Below the pieces are notes generated by a model that was given only the letters and a program-made list of their open reading frames with translations, searched no databases and was not told the origin of the DNA. Positions 36,313 through 44,699 of a stretch of 64,000 bases of DNA are shown in pieces. Source of the DNA: Pantoea sp. 18069 (GTDB lineage: Bacteria; Pseudomonadota; Gammaproteobacteria; Burkholderiales; Burkholderiaceae_C); contig NZ_CACSJA010000006.1 in NCBI RefSeq assembly GCF_902706035.1, positions 62,001 to 126,000 on the forward strand, read 5' to 3'. Every line of letters starts with the position of its first letter. Within the stretch, counting starts at the first letter, position 1. Both the position numbers and the translations under genes were made by a program.

Positions 36313-37304
36313 AGTTCGCCACCCTGAGAAACGGCACGCCCGATGGCGCCCTGGTGCTGGTCTCGCACGACGGCCGGCACGCGCTGCCGGTGCCACGCAT
36401 CGCTGCCAGCCTGCTGGACGCTGTGCAGCGGTGGGAGGCGGTGCGCGCGCCGTTGGAAGATAGGTACACGGCGCTGAACGCGGGTGACGCCACGGATGCC
36501 ATCGCCTTCGACCCGCATGCCTGTGCCGCGCCGCTGCCGCGCAGCCCTCAGTGGCTGGACGCCTCGGCTTTCCTGAACCATGGCCGCTTGATGGAGCAGG
36601 CCTTCAACACGCCGCCGATCCCGCACTTCGACACCATTCCAGTCATGTACCAAGGTGCGAGCGACGACTTCCTGGGCCCGCATGAGGACGTTCCCTTGCC
36701 CAGCGAGGCCGACGGCATCGATTTCGAGGGGGAGTTCGGCGTGGTGGTCGCTCCCGTGGCCATGGGGGCAACGCCGCAGCAGGCCCAGAGCGCCGTGCGG
36801 CTGGTGGTGCAGATCAACGACTGGAGTCTGCGCGCGCTGGGGCCGCATGAGATGCAGACCGGCTTCGGTTTCCTGCAGGCCAAGCCTTCGTCGTCTTTCG
36901 CGCCCATCGCCGTGACCCCCGACGAGCTGGGCGACGCCTGGCACGATGGGCGGGTGCGGATGCGCCTGCACGTGCAGTGGAACGGCGAGCGCTTCGGCGA
37001 GCCGCATGGCGGTGAGATGAACTATTCCTTCGGCCAGCTCATCGCGCATGCGGCGCGCACGCGCCAACTCACGGCCGGCAGCATTGTCGGGTCGGGAACC
37101 GTCTCCAATCAGTCGCGCGATGCGGGTTCGGCCTGCATTGCCGAGCGGCGCGTGATCGAGAAGATCGACGACGGCGCCATCCGCACCGCCTTCATGCGCT
37201 TCGGCGACCGCGTACGCATGCAGGCCAAATACGATGACGGGCGCGATGGCCCATTCGGCGTGATCCAGCAGCGCGTGGCGCAGGCCACGGCACCTCAGCC
37301 GTGA
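36309..37304 (+). CDS. Fumarylacetoacetate-hydrolase (FAH) family protein
   Basis: 331 residues. An N-terminal regulatory-like domain (MKFATLRNGTPDGALVLVSH) precedes the FAH catalytic domain: PVMYQGASDDFLGPHEDV, IDFEGEFGVVVAPV with the acid metal ligands, QINDWSLRALG, MNYSFGQLIAHAARTR, IVGSGTVSNQS. Such enzymes hydrolyse or decarboxylate diketo or oxo acids from ring cleavage, using Mg. The first four bases overlap the cupin stop and the last four the next gene. A destroyed second copy of its 5' end lies at 32500. Confidence 0.88.
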   Translation: MKFATLRNGTPDGALVLVSHDGRHALPVPRIAASLLDAVQRWEAVRAPLEDRYTALNAGDATDAIAFDPHACAAPLPRSPQWLDASAFLNHGRLMEQAFNTPPIPHFDTIPVMYQGASDDFLGPHEDVPLPSEADGIDFEGEFGVVVAPVAMGATPQQAQSAVRLVVQINDWSLRALGPHEMQTGFGFLQAKPSSSFAPIAVTPDELGDAWHDGRVRMRLHVQWNGERFGEPHGGEMNYSFGQLIAHAARTRQLTAGSIVGSGTVSNQSRDAGSACIAERRVIEKIDDGAIRTAFMRFGDRVRMQAKYDDGRDGPFGVIQQRVAQATAPQP

Positions 37305-38242
37305 GGGCGTTGGTCACGGGTGCCGGTGGTTTCATCGGCTCGACCTTGCTGCAGCTGCTGGGGGAGGGCGGCGGCATCGCGGGCCAAGCGGTCACCGCCA
37401 TTGCCGCCGTGGACCGGCAACTTCCCGCCAACCCACCGGGAGTGCAAGCCATAGAGGGCGACCTGCGCGATGCTGGCGTGCGCGCCCGCATCGCGGACTT
37501 CGCGCCCGACCTGTGCTTTCACCTCGCGGCCGTGCCCGGCGGTGCCGCCGAGGCCGATCCCGGCACCAGCCGGCGCGTGAACCTGGACGCCACACTGGAC
37601 CTGTTCGACCTGCTGGGCGCGATGCAATGCAAGCGCCCGCCCGTGGTGGTCTACGCCAGTACCATCGCCGTCTACGGCAGCGATCTGCCCGAACGGGTGA
37701 CCGACACCATGCCGCTGCGCCCGCCACTCATCTACGGCGCACACAAGCTGGCCTGCGAAATCCTGCTGGCAGACCACACACGGCGCGGCCTGCTCGACGG
37801 GCGCGCGCTGCGGTTGCCCGGCATCGTCGCGCGCCCACGCGCGCCGTCGGGGCTGGCCTCGGCTTTCATGAGCGATCTGCTGCACGCGCTGGCAGCCGGC
37901 GAGCCCTTCATCTGCCCGGTGGGGCCCCAGGCCACTGCGTGGTGGATGTCGGCGCGGCGCTGTGCCGAGAACCTGGTGCACGCTGCCGCGATGGACCCCG
38001 GAACGGACAGCCGGCGCGCCTGGCCGCTGCCCGTGCTGCGCCTGTCGATGGCCGAGATGGTGCAGACGCTGTCGCGGGTTTACGGCGTCGATGGCGAGCG
38101 CCTTGTGCGCTACGCGCCCCAACCAGCGCTGGAGGCCATGTTCGGCCGCTACCCCCGGCTGGACGACCAGGCGGCGCGAGTGCTCGGCCTGCGCGATGAC
38201 GACAGCGCCGAGGCGTTGGTACGGCGGGCGCTCGGGCGTTGA
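37301..38242 (+). CDS. NAD-dependent epimerase/dehydratase (DenD-like SDR)
   Basis: 313 residues starting with GTG 37301 in GTGA overlap with the FAH stop. Extended SDR fold: TGAGGFIG (NAD binding), HLAAVPGG, YASTIAVYG and catalytic IYGAHKLACE (Y-x3-K), then a substrate domain (GRALRLPGIVARP, WWMSARRCAENLV). The closest type is D-erythronate dehydrogenase (DenD), which oxidizes C2 hydroxyls of four-carbon acids. In this operon it may oxidize a hydroxy-acid formed from ring cleavage. Last gene of operon B. Confidence 0.85.
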   Translation: MRALVTGAGGFIGSTLLQLLGEGGGIAGQAVTAIAAVDRQLPANPPGVQAIEGDLRDAGVRARIADFAPDLCFHLAAVPGGAAEADPGTSRRVNLDATLDLFDLLGAMQCKRPPVVVYASTIAVYGSDLPERVTDTMPLRPPLIYGAHKLACEILLADHTRRGLLDGRALRLPGIVARPRAPSGLASAFMSDLLHALAAGEPFICPVGPQATAWWMSARRCAENLVHAAAMDPGTDSRRAWPLPVLRLSMAEMVQTLSRVYGVDGERLVRYAPQPALEAMFGRYPRLDDQAARVLGLRDDDSAEALVRRALGR

Positions 38243-38387
38243 ACGTCCGTTTCTTCACGCGGGTTCACGCATCCCTGCGTCTCTTTCTGCGCGCTGCAGC
38301 GCAGTGGCGTTCACCGTGGCATCGCCATGCTGTCACGGTGACTCCCGTGCTTTCACCTGATGCATTCTTCCGGGTAAACACCTAACA

Positions 38388-38419
38388 AGTTGGTATTGCA
38401 ACTGGTTGGTATGCCAACC
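38388..38419. promoter_or_regulatory. Two abutting 16-bp near-palindromes before LIV operon
   Basis: AGTTGGTATTGCAACT (38388-38403) is followed without a gap by GGTTGGTATGCCAACC (38404-38419). Each has dyad arms (GTTG...CAAC) and both share GTTGGTAT. They lie 70 bp before the binding-protein start, in an AT-richer patch, where a repressor would block transcription. The MarR protein encoded in the same operon (43094) is the obvious candidate ligand-sensing regulator. Confidence 0.6.
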
Positions 38420-38488
38420 ATAATTTGACGCATATCAACACGACTTGCGGCAGATTTGTCACGCAAGCGCCAACCCAGGAGACACCCG

Positions 38489-39673
38489 ATGAACCCCTTC
38501 CGTCGCACGCTTGCCTGCGCGCTCATGGCCGCAACCGGTCTGGCCCTGTCTTCCTCGCCCGCCTTGGCGCAAAGCACGGCCGTCAAGGTCGGGGTGATAG
38601 GGCCGTTCTCGGGGCCGTTCGCGCATTACGGCGCGCTGTTCAAGGCGGGCGTCGAAGCCTATGTGGCCAGCCAGGGTGGCAAGCTCGCGGGCAAGGACAT
38701 CGAGTTCATCTACCGCGACACGGGCGGCCCCAACCCGGGCCAGACCAGGACGCTGGTGCAGGAGCTGATCGTCAAGGACAAGGTCGATTACCTCGGCGGC
38801 TTTGTCTTCACGCCCAACGCGCTGGCCGTGGCGCCGCTGATTCAGCAGTCGCGCACGCCCACCGTGGTCTTCAACGCCGCGACGTCGTCGATCACCGAGA
38901 AATCCGAGTACTTCCTGCGCACCAGCTACACGCTGTGGCAGGTCACCGTGCCGATCGCGCAATGGGCCGCCCAGCAGAACATGAAGAAGGTGGTGACGGC
39001 CGTGACCGACTATGGCCCGGGCATAGACGCCGAAGCCGCGTTCAAGAGCGAGTTCGCCAAGCAGGGGGGCACCGTGGTGGAAAGCATCCGCATGCCCATT
39101 GCCACCACCGACTTCGGCCCGTTCGTGCAGCGCATCAAGGCCAGCGGCGCACAGGCGGTCTATACCTTCCTGCCCGGCGGTCCGCCCAACCTGGGCTTCG
39201 TCAAGGCCTACAACGAGAACGGCCTGGCCAAGGCCGGCGTGCAGTTCCTGGGCACGGCCGAGACCGACGAATTCGATCTGCAGAAATTCGGCGATTCGGC
39301 GCTGGGCCTGACTACGGCGTTTCACTATTCGGGCGCCCATGACTCGCCCGAGAACCGCAAGTTCGTCGAAGCGCTGAAAAAACGCGACCCGGCCGCGGTC
39401 GCCAACTATGCCTCGGTCGGCGCCTGGGATGGCATGCATGTGATCCACAGGATGATAGAAGCCACGGACGGCAAGAAGGACGGCGCCAAGGCGCTGGCCG
39501 CGGCGCGCACCTTGCAGTGGGAAAGCCCGCGCGGCCCAGTGCGCATCGATGCCAAGACGCGCCACATCACCCAGAACGTCTACCTGCGCAAGGTGGAGCG
39601 CGTGGGCGGCCAGCTGGTCAACCAGGAAGTGCAGAGCTTCGGACCGCAGACCGACTTCGGACTGGGCAAGTAA
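38489..39673 (+). CDS. LIV-type ABC transporter substrate-binding protein
   Basis: 394 residues from ATG 38489 (AGGAGA nine bases upstream). Signal peptide to about residue 28 (SSPALA-QSTAVKV). Type I periplasmic-binding fold of the LivK/aromatic-acid branch: KVGVIGPFSGPFAHYG, IEFIYRDTGGPNPGQT, VDYLGGFVFTPNALAVAPL, YFLRTSYTLWQ, TAVTDYGPGIDAEAAF. The branch is known for binding benzoate-like acids and other aromatic compounds in place of branched-chain amino acids. First gene of operon C, which holds a complete transporter. Confidence 0.92.
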   Translation: MNPFRRTLACALMAATGLALSSSPALAQSTAVKVGVIGPFSGPFAHYGALFKAGVEAYVASQGGKLAGKDIEFIYRDTGGPNPGQTRTLVQELIVKDKVDYLGGFVFTPNALAVAPLIQQSRTPTVVFNAATSSITEKSEYFLRTSYTLWQVTVPIAQWAAQQNMKKVVTAVTDYGPGIDAEAAFKSEFAKQGGTVVESIRMPIATTDFGPFVQRIKASGAQAVYTFLPGGPPNLGFVKAYNENGLAKAGVQFLGTAETDEFDLQKFGDSALGLTTAFHYSGAHDSPENRKFVEALKKRDPAAVANYASVGAWDGMHVIHRMIEATDGKKDGAKALAAARTLQWESPRGPVRIDAKTRHITQNVYLRKVERVGGQLVNQEVQSFGPQTDFGLGK

Positions 39674-39706
39674 GCCCGCAGACCGACCTTACCCCGAGTC
39701 GTTGCC

Positions 39707-40564
39707 ATGCATACGCTTTTCAATATCCTGATCGACGGGCTGGCCTACGGCATGGTGCTGTTCGTCATCGCCGTCGGCTTGTCGGTCACGCTGGGCCTGA
39801 TGCGCTTCGTCAACCTCAGCCATGGCGCGTTTGCCATGGTCGGCGGCTACTGCGCGGCCTGGCTTACCCGCGAAGCCCTGTGGAGCTTCTGGCTCGCCGT
39901 GCCGATGGCGATTGCCGCCACGGCGCTGCTGGGCGCGGTGCTCGAGTCGCTGGTGCTGCGCCATCTCTACCGCCGCAAGGAACTGGACCAGGTGCTGTTC
40001 ACCATTGGCCTGAGCTTCGTGCTGATCGCCACCACCAACGCCATCGCCGGCCCGCAGGTGCAGCTGATCACGCTGCCGCCGCTGCTCGCGGGCTCGGTCG
40101 ACCTGGGCTTTCGCACGCTGCCCGCGCAGCGCCTGCTGGTCATTGGCGCAGGCCTGGCCGTCGCGGCAGTCGCCGCGTGGACCGTCGCGCGCACGCGTTT
40201 TGGCGTCTGGCTGCGCGCCGCGGTGGACCACAGCGGCACGGCCTCGGCGCTGGGCATTCCGATTCGCACCGTGCAGTGCGCCAGCTTTGCCGCGGGCGCG
40301 GCGCTGGCCGGCTTCGGCGGCATCCTGGGCGCCGAGCTGATGCCGCTCGAGCCGTATTACGCCCTCAAGTACCTGGTGCTGGTGCTTGTGGTGGTGGCTG
40401 TGGGCGGCATGGGCTCCATTGCGGGCTCGCTGGTCGCCGCGGTGCTGCTGGGCACGATCGAGACCGCCAGCCGCTACCTGGCTTCGGGCTGGGGCAGCCT
40501 GTTCTTCTTTGTCGCCATGGCCGCGCTGCTGGCCTGGCGTCCCAACGGTCTTCTCAAGCGATGA
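39707..40564 (+). CDS. LivH-type ABC permease
   Basis: 285 residues, about eight membrane helices, with the LivH start LFNILIDGLAYGMVLFVIAVGLSVTLG and MRFVNLSHGAFAMVGGY, and the conserved EAA-like loop around ASALGIPIRTVQCASFA. It forms the inner-membrane channel with LivM, which overlaps it by four bases (ATGA). Confidence 0.92.
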   Translation: MHTLFNILIDGLAYGMVLFVIAVGLSVTLGLMRFVNLSHGAFAMVGGYCAAWLTREALWSFWLAVPMAIAATALLGAVLESLVLRHLYRRKELDQVLFTIGLSFVLIATTNAIAGPQVQLITLPPLLAGSVDLGFRTLPAQRLLVIGAGLAVAAVAAWTVARTRFGVWLRAAVDHSGTASALGIPIRTVQCASFAAGAALAGFGGILGAELMPLEPYYALKYLVLVLVVVAVGGMGSIAGSLVAAVLLGTIETASRYLASGWGSLFFFVAMAALLAWRPNGLLKR

Positions 40565-41577
40565 ACTCCACCATGACCCATTCCGTGTCCGCCCCGGCTG
40601 CCGAGGCCGGGCCCGCACAGCCGGCCCAGGCCGCTCCGCGCTGTGCACCGCCCTGGCGTGCTCCGCTGCTGCTGCTGATTGCCGGCCTCGCGGCCTGCGT
40701 GCTGTTCCCCGATCAACTGGGGCTCATCACGCGCATCTTCATTGCCGGCCTGTTCGTGCTGTCGCTCGATCTGGTGGTGGGCGTCGCGGGCCTGGCCACG
40801 CAGGGCCATGCGGCGCTGTTCGGCCTGGGCGCGTATGCGGCCGGCATCTTCGCGCTGCAGGTGCATGCCGATCCGCTGCTGGGCCTGGGTGTGGGCATCG
40901 CGGCCGGTGCCTTGACGGCGCTGGTTTCGGGTGCCTTCCTGCTGCGCTATCAAGGCTTTACGTTCCTGATGCTGACGGTGGCGGTATCGCAGATCGTGTT
41001 GAGCCTGGTGCAGAAGGCGCGTGACTGGACCGGCGGCGACGACGGCCTGTCGGGATTCACCATGGCGCCGCTGCTGGGCCGCTTCGAGTTCGATCTGGAG
41101 GGCCGGGTTGCCGCGGTGTACGCGCTGGCGGTGCTGGTGGTGCTGTTCTACGCGGCGCAACGCCTGGTGCAGTCGCCGTTCGGCCTGGCGGTACGCGGCA
41201 TCCACGAAAACCGCGCCCGCATGGCGGCGCTGGGCACGCCGGTGTTTCGCCGCCTGTGGCTGCTGTACACCGTGGCCGGTGCGCTCGCCGGTGCGGCCGG
41301 TGCGCTGTCGGCCCAGACCAATGCGGTGGTCGGCACCGACAGCCTGTCGTTTGCGCTTTCCGCCGAGGCGCTGGTGATGCTCATTCTGGGCGGGGCAGGG
41401 CAGTTGACCGGCGCGCTGGTGGGCGCCACGGTGTTCACGCTGCTGCACCACACGGCGGCGTCCATCAATCCCTACCACTGGCTGTTTGTCGTCGGCGGTT
41501 TGTTGATGCTGGTGGTGTTCGTGCCGCCGGCCAAGGCCTGGGCCTGGCTGCGCCAACGCGCGGGAGGTGGGCGATGA
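40561..41577 (+). CDS. LivM-type ABC permease
   Basis: 338 residues starting at ATG 40561 in overlap with the livH stop. After a Pro/Ala-rich 35-residue N-terminus, helices follow with LVVGVAGLATQGHAALFGLGAYAAG and the loop RGIHENRARMAALGTPVFRRL, the LivM signature. The stop overlaps the start of the ATPase gene. Confidence 0.92.
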   Translation: MNSTMTHSVSAPAAEAGPAQPAQAAPRCAPPWRAPLLLLIAGLAACVLFPDQLGLITRIFIAGLFVLSLDLVVGVAGLATQGHAALFGLGAYAAGIFALQVHADPLLGLGVGIAAGALTALVSGAFLLRYQGFTFLMLTVAVSQIVLSLVQKARDWTGGDDGLSGFTMAPLLGRFEFDLEGRVAAVYALAVLVVLFYAAQRLVQSPFGLAVRGIHENRARMAALGTPVFRRLWLLYTVAGALAGAAGALSAQTNAVVGTDSLSFALSAEALVMLILGGAGQLTGALVGATVFTLLHHTAASINPYHWLFVVGGLLMLVVFVPPAKAWAWLRQRAGGGR

Positions 41578-42332
41578 GCGGCATGTCCACCCCCGAAACC
41601 CTGCTCGACGTGAAGGCGCTGGACAAGCGCTTTGGCGGCCTGCATGTGACGCGCAACGTTTCCTTTGCGCTGCGCGCTGGCGACCGCCTGGCGCTGATCG
41701 GCCCCAACGGCGCGGGCAAGACCACGCTGGTCAACCAGATCAGCGGCGTGCTCGCGCCCAGCGCCGGCGAAATCTGGCTGCGCGGCGAGAACGTGACCCG
41801 CACCAGCCAGGCGGGCCGCGTGCGCGCCGGCCTGGCGCGCACTTTCCAGATCACCACGCTCGCGCCCCATTTCCCGGTGCAGCGGCAGATCGAGCTGGCG
41901 TTGTTCGAGCGCGAAGGCCTGACCGCACGCCTGTGGCGCAGCATGGACAGCTACCCCGCGCTGCAGGCCGAGGCCCAGGACATTCTGGCGCGTTTCGGAC
42001 TGCGCGCCCATGCCGCCACGCCCACGCAGGACCTCGCCTATGGCGAGCAGCGGCTGATTGAAATGGCACTGGCGCTGGCCCTGCGGCCGAAAGTGCTGCT
42101 GCTCGACGAGCCCATGGCCGGCGTGCCCAAGGGCGATGGCGCCCGGCTGCTGGCCGCACTTGACGCGCTGCCGCCCGAGCTCGCGGTGCTGATCATCGAG
42201 CACGACATGGACCTGGTGTTCCGCTTTGCGACCCGCATCGTGGTGCTGGCCGAAGGCGCGGTGCTGGCCGATGGCCGCCCCGACGAAATCCGCCGCGACC
42301 CGCTGGTGCGCGCTGCTTACCTGGGAGGCTGA
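41574..42332 (+). CDS. LivG-type ABC ATPase
   Basis: 252 residues. Walker A GPNGAGKTT, signature LAYGEQR (degenerate at the first position, as usual for LivG), Walker B VLLLDEPMAGVP and His switch IEHDMD. Four-base overlap with the upstream permease. Energizes the importer with LivF. Confidence 0.92.
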   Translation: MSGMSTPETLLDVKALDKRFGGLHVTRNVSFALRAGDRLALIGPNGAGKTTLVNQISGVLAPSAGEIWLRGENVTRTSQAGRVRAGLARTFQITTLAPHFPVQRQIELALFEREGLTARLWRSMDSYPALQAEAQDILARFGLRAHAATPTQDLAYGEQRLIEMALALALRPKVLLLDEPMAGVPKGDGARLLAALDALPPELAVLIIEHDMDLVFRFATRIVVLAEGAVLADGRPDEIRRDPLVRAAYLGG

Positions 42333-42336
42333 AGAC

Positions 42337-43065
42337 ATGACCACCGCCACACACTCCACGCCCGTGCTCGCGCTGCACGATGTCGTTGCCGGCTACGGCC
42401 CGACCACGGTGCTCGACGGCCTGTCGTTCGAGATGCATGCCGGCGAACGGCTGGCAATGATTGGCCGCAACGGCGTGGGCAAGACCACGGCGCTGCGCGC
42501 CATCATGGGCCTCGTGCCCTTGCGCAGCGGCTGCTTGCAGTTCATGGGGCAGGAGATCGCCGGCCTGCAGCCGCACCAGCGCGCCGCGCTGGGCCTGGGC
42601 TATGTGCCGCAGACGCGCGACATCTTTCCGTCGCTCACGGTGGAAGAGAACCTGCTCGCCGGCCTCAAGCACCGCCCGCGCAGCGCGCTCGACGAAGCCT
42701 ATGCGCTGTTCCCGCGCCTGGCCGAGCGCCGGCGCAACGGCGGCACCCAGCTGTCGGGCGGCGAGCAGCAGATGCTGTCGGTGGCGCGCGCGCTGCTGGG
42801 TCGGCCCACGCTGCTGCTGCTCGACGAGCCGCTCGAAGGTCTGGCGCCGCTGATCCGCCAGGAGCTGCTGCAGGCGTTCGCCCGCATGGCGCAGCAGACC
42901 GGAATCGCCACCATCATCGTCGAGCAGCAGGTGGATGAAGCCCTGCATTACGCGCAGCGCGCGCTGATTCTGGACCACGGCACGGTAGTCCATACGGCCG
43001 CGGCCGCCGAACTGCGCGCGGACGAAGCTACGCTAGAGCGTTGGGTGGGCATGGCTGTCCACTGA
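42337..43065 (+). CDS. LivF-type ABC ATPase
   Basis: 242 residues. Walker A GRNGVGKTT, signature LSGGEQQ, Walker B LLLLDEPLEGLAP, switch region IIVEQQVDEAL. Four bases after the LivG stop. Completes the five-gene importer. Confidence 0.92.
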   Translation: MTTATHSTPVLALHDVVAGYGPTTVLDGLSFEMHAGERLAMIGRNGVGKTTALRAIMGLVPLRSGCLQFMGQEIAGLQPHQRAALGLGYVPQTRDIFPSLTVEENLLAGLKHRPRSALDEAYALFPRLAERRRNGGTQLSGGEQQMLSVARALLGRPTLLLLDEPLEGLAPLIRQELLQAFARMAQQTGIATIIVEQQVDEALHYAQRALILDHGTVVHTAAAAELRADEATLERWVGMAVH

Positions 43066-43093
43066 CAAGCTCCTGTTTCCAACCTGATTGACC

Positions 43094-43657
43094 ATGACCA
43101 AAAAGAACGCCAGCAAGCCTTCCGACGCACAACTCCCCGCCGCGCAGCGCGTGGTGGATCTTGAGCACTACGTACCGGCCTATCTGACCTGGATCGCCAA
43201 CAAGCTCTCGCGCGGCGCGTCGCAGTACTACCTCGACATTTTCGACGTGGGCATAGAGACCTGGCGCTGCCTGGTGCTGCTGGCCATCGAAGGCTCGATC
43301 TCGGCCCAGCAGATTTCTCGCGTGATCGGCATGGACAAGGGCTCGATCAGCCGCTGTCTCAAGAGCATGCAGGAGCGCGGGCTGATCCGCACCGAGCTCG
43401 ATCCTTCCGATGGCCGGCTGCGCATCGCCGTGCTCACGCCGCAAGGACGAGCGCTGCACGACCAGATCATGGGCATGGCGCTGGAGCGCGAGCGCGCTTT
43501 TCTCTCCGTGCTCGACCGCGGTGAAACCGATCTGCTGCTGAACATGCTGCGGCGCCTGCACGAGAACCTGCCTGCGGTGGAGACCGCGACGCAGGACTAT
43601 GCGGCAAAACATTTCCCCAAGGCCGCCGGCTCCAGCCGGCGCAAGGCCGAAGACTGA
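43094..43657 (+). CDS. MarR-family regulator
   Basis: 187 residues from ATG 43094. Winged helix: SAQQISRVIGMDKGSISRCL and the wing MQERGLIRTELDPSDGRLRIAVLTPQG. It sits between the importer and the oxygenase genes of operon C. MarR proteins of this type (for example those controlling hydroxycinnamate and aromatic-acid genes) are repressors released by the substrate or its CoA ester. The tandem near-palindromes at 38388-38419 are a likely target. Confidence 0.9.
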   Translation: MTKKNASKPSDAQLPAAQRVVDLEHYVPAYLTWIANKLSRGASQYYLDIFDVGIETWRCLVLLAIEGSISAQQISRVIGMDKGSISRCLKSMQERGLIRTELDPSDGRLRIAVLTPQGRALHDQIMGMALERERAFLSVLDRGETDLLLNMLRRLHENLPAVETATQDYAAKHFPKAAGSSRRKAED

Positions 43658-43695
43658 TTCAACCGAGACAAGGGCGACAAGGCCCGCTACCCACC

Positions 43696-44655
43696 ATGAA
43701 TGCATTGCAAGTCATCGTCCGCAGCCGGCGCGTGGAAGCCGAAGGCATCTGCAGCTTCGAGCTGGTCCATCCCGAGGGGCAGGCCCTGCCGGCGTTCACC
43801 GCCGGCGCGCATGTCGACGTCCATGTCGCGCCCGGGCTGGTGCGCCAGTATTCGCTGTGCAACGACCCGGCGACGCGTGACCATTACCGCATCGCCGTGC
43901 TGCGCGAGCCGCAGTCGCGCGGCGGATCGCAGGGCATGCACGAACAGGTGCAGGTGGGGCAGGCGCTGACGATCAGCGCGCCGCGCAACCATTTCGAGCT
44001 GACAGCGGGGGCCTCTCGCAGCCTGCTGCTGGCCGGGGGCATAGGCATCACGCCGATCTGGGCCATGGCCCAGGCGCTGCATGCGGGGGGCGAGCGCTTT
44101 GCATTGCACTACTGTGGCCGGTCGGCTGCGCGCATGGCCTTCGTGCCGGCGCTCTCCCAGGTCCCGTTCGCTGGCCAGGTGCAGGTGCATGCCGACGATG
44201 GCGCCGAGGCCCAGCGCTTTGACGCCGATGCACTGCTTGCCGCGCCCGAGGCCGGCACCCATCTCTATGTCTGCGGTCCCGCGGGCTTCATGCACCATGT
44301 GCTCGACACCGCCCGTCGCCATGGCTGGCCCGAGGCGCAGCTGCACCGCGAGTTCTTCGCGGGCACGGCCACGGCATTGGAAACGGACGGCGCCTTCAGC
44401 GTGCGCCTGGCCAGCACGGGCCGCAGCTACGCCATTGCCAAGGACAAAAGCGTGCTCGAAGTACTCACCGCCGCAGGCGTCGACGTGCCGTATTCGTGCG
44501 AATCGGGCATCTGCGGCAGCTGCCTGACGCGCGTGCTCGACGGCGTGCCCGACCACCGCGACAGCTTCCTCACGGACAGCGAGCGCGCCGCCAACGACCA
44601 GTTCACGCCCTGCTGCTCCCGCGCCCAGACACCGCTGCTGGTACTTGATCTCTGA
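43696..44655 (+). CDS. VanB-like oxygenase reductase (FMN/FAD, NAD, 2Fe-2S)
   Basis: 319 residues. Flavin part (QYSLCNDPATRDHY), NAD part (LLAGGIGITPIWAMAQ, VCGPAGFM) and a C-terminal plant-type ferredoxin with VPYSCESGICGSCLTRVL (Cys-X4-Cys-X2-Cys) and a final Cys pair near residue 306. This layout, with the ferredoxin at the end, is that of VanB and phthalate dioxygenase reductase. It feeds electrons to the VanA-like oxygenase encoded 44 bp downstream. Confidence 0.92.
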   Translation: MNALQVIVRSRRVEAEGICSFELVHPEGQALPAFTAGAHVDVHVAPGLVRQYSLCNDPATRDHYRIAVLREPQSRGGSQGMHEQVQVGQALTISAPRNHFELTAGASRSLLLAGGIGITPIWAMAQALHAGGERFALHYCGRSAARMAFVPALSQVPFAGQVQVHADDGAEAQRFDADALLAAPEAGTHLYVCGPAGFMHHVLDTARRHGWPEAQLHREFFAGTATALETDGAFSVRLASTGRSYAIAKDKSVLEVLTAAGVDVPYSCESGICGSCLTRVLDGVPDHRDSFLTDSERAANDQFTPCCSRAQTPLLVLDL

Positions 44656-44699
44656 AGGCTGCACTTCCATTCCACCCCCGATCCGACAGGAGACTTCCC

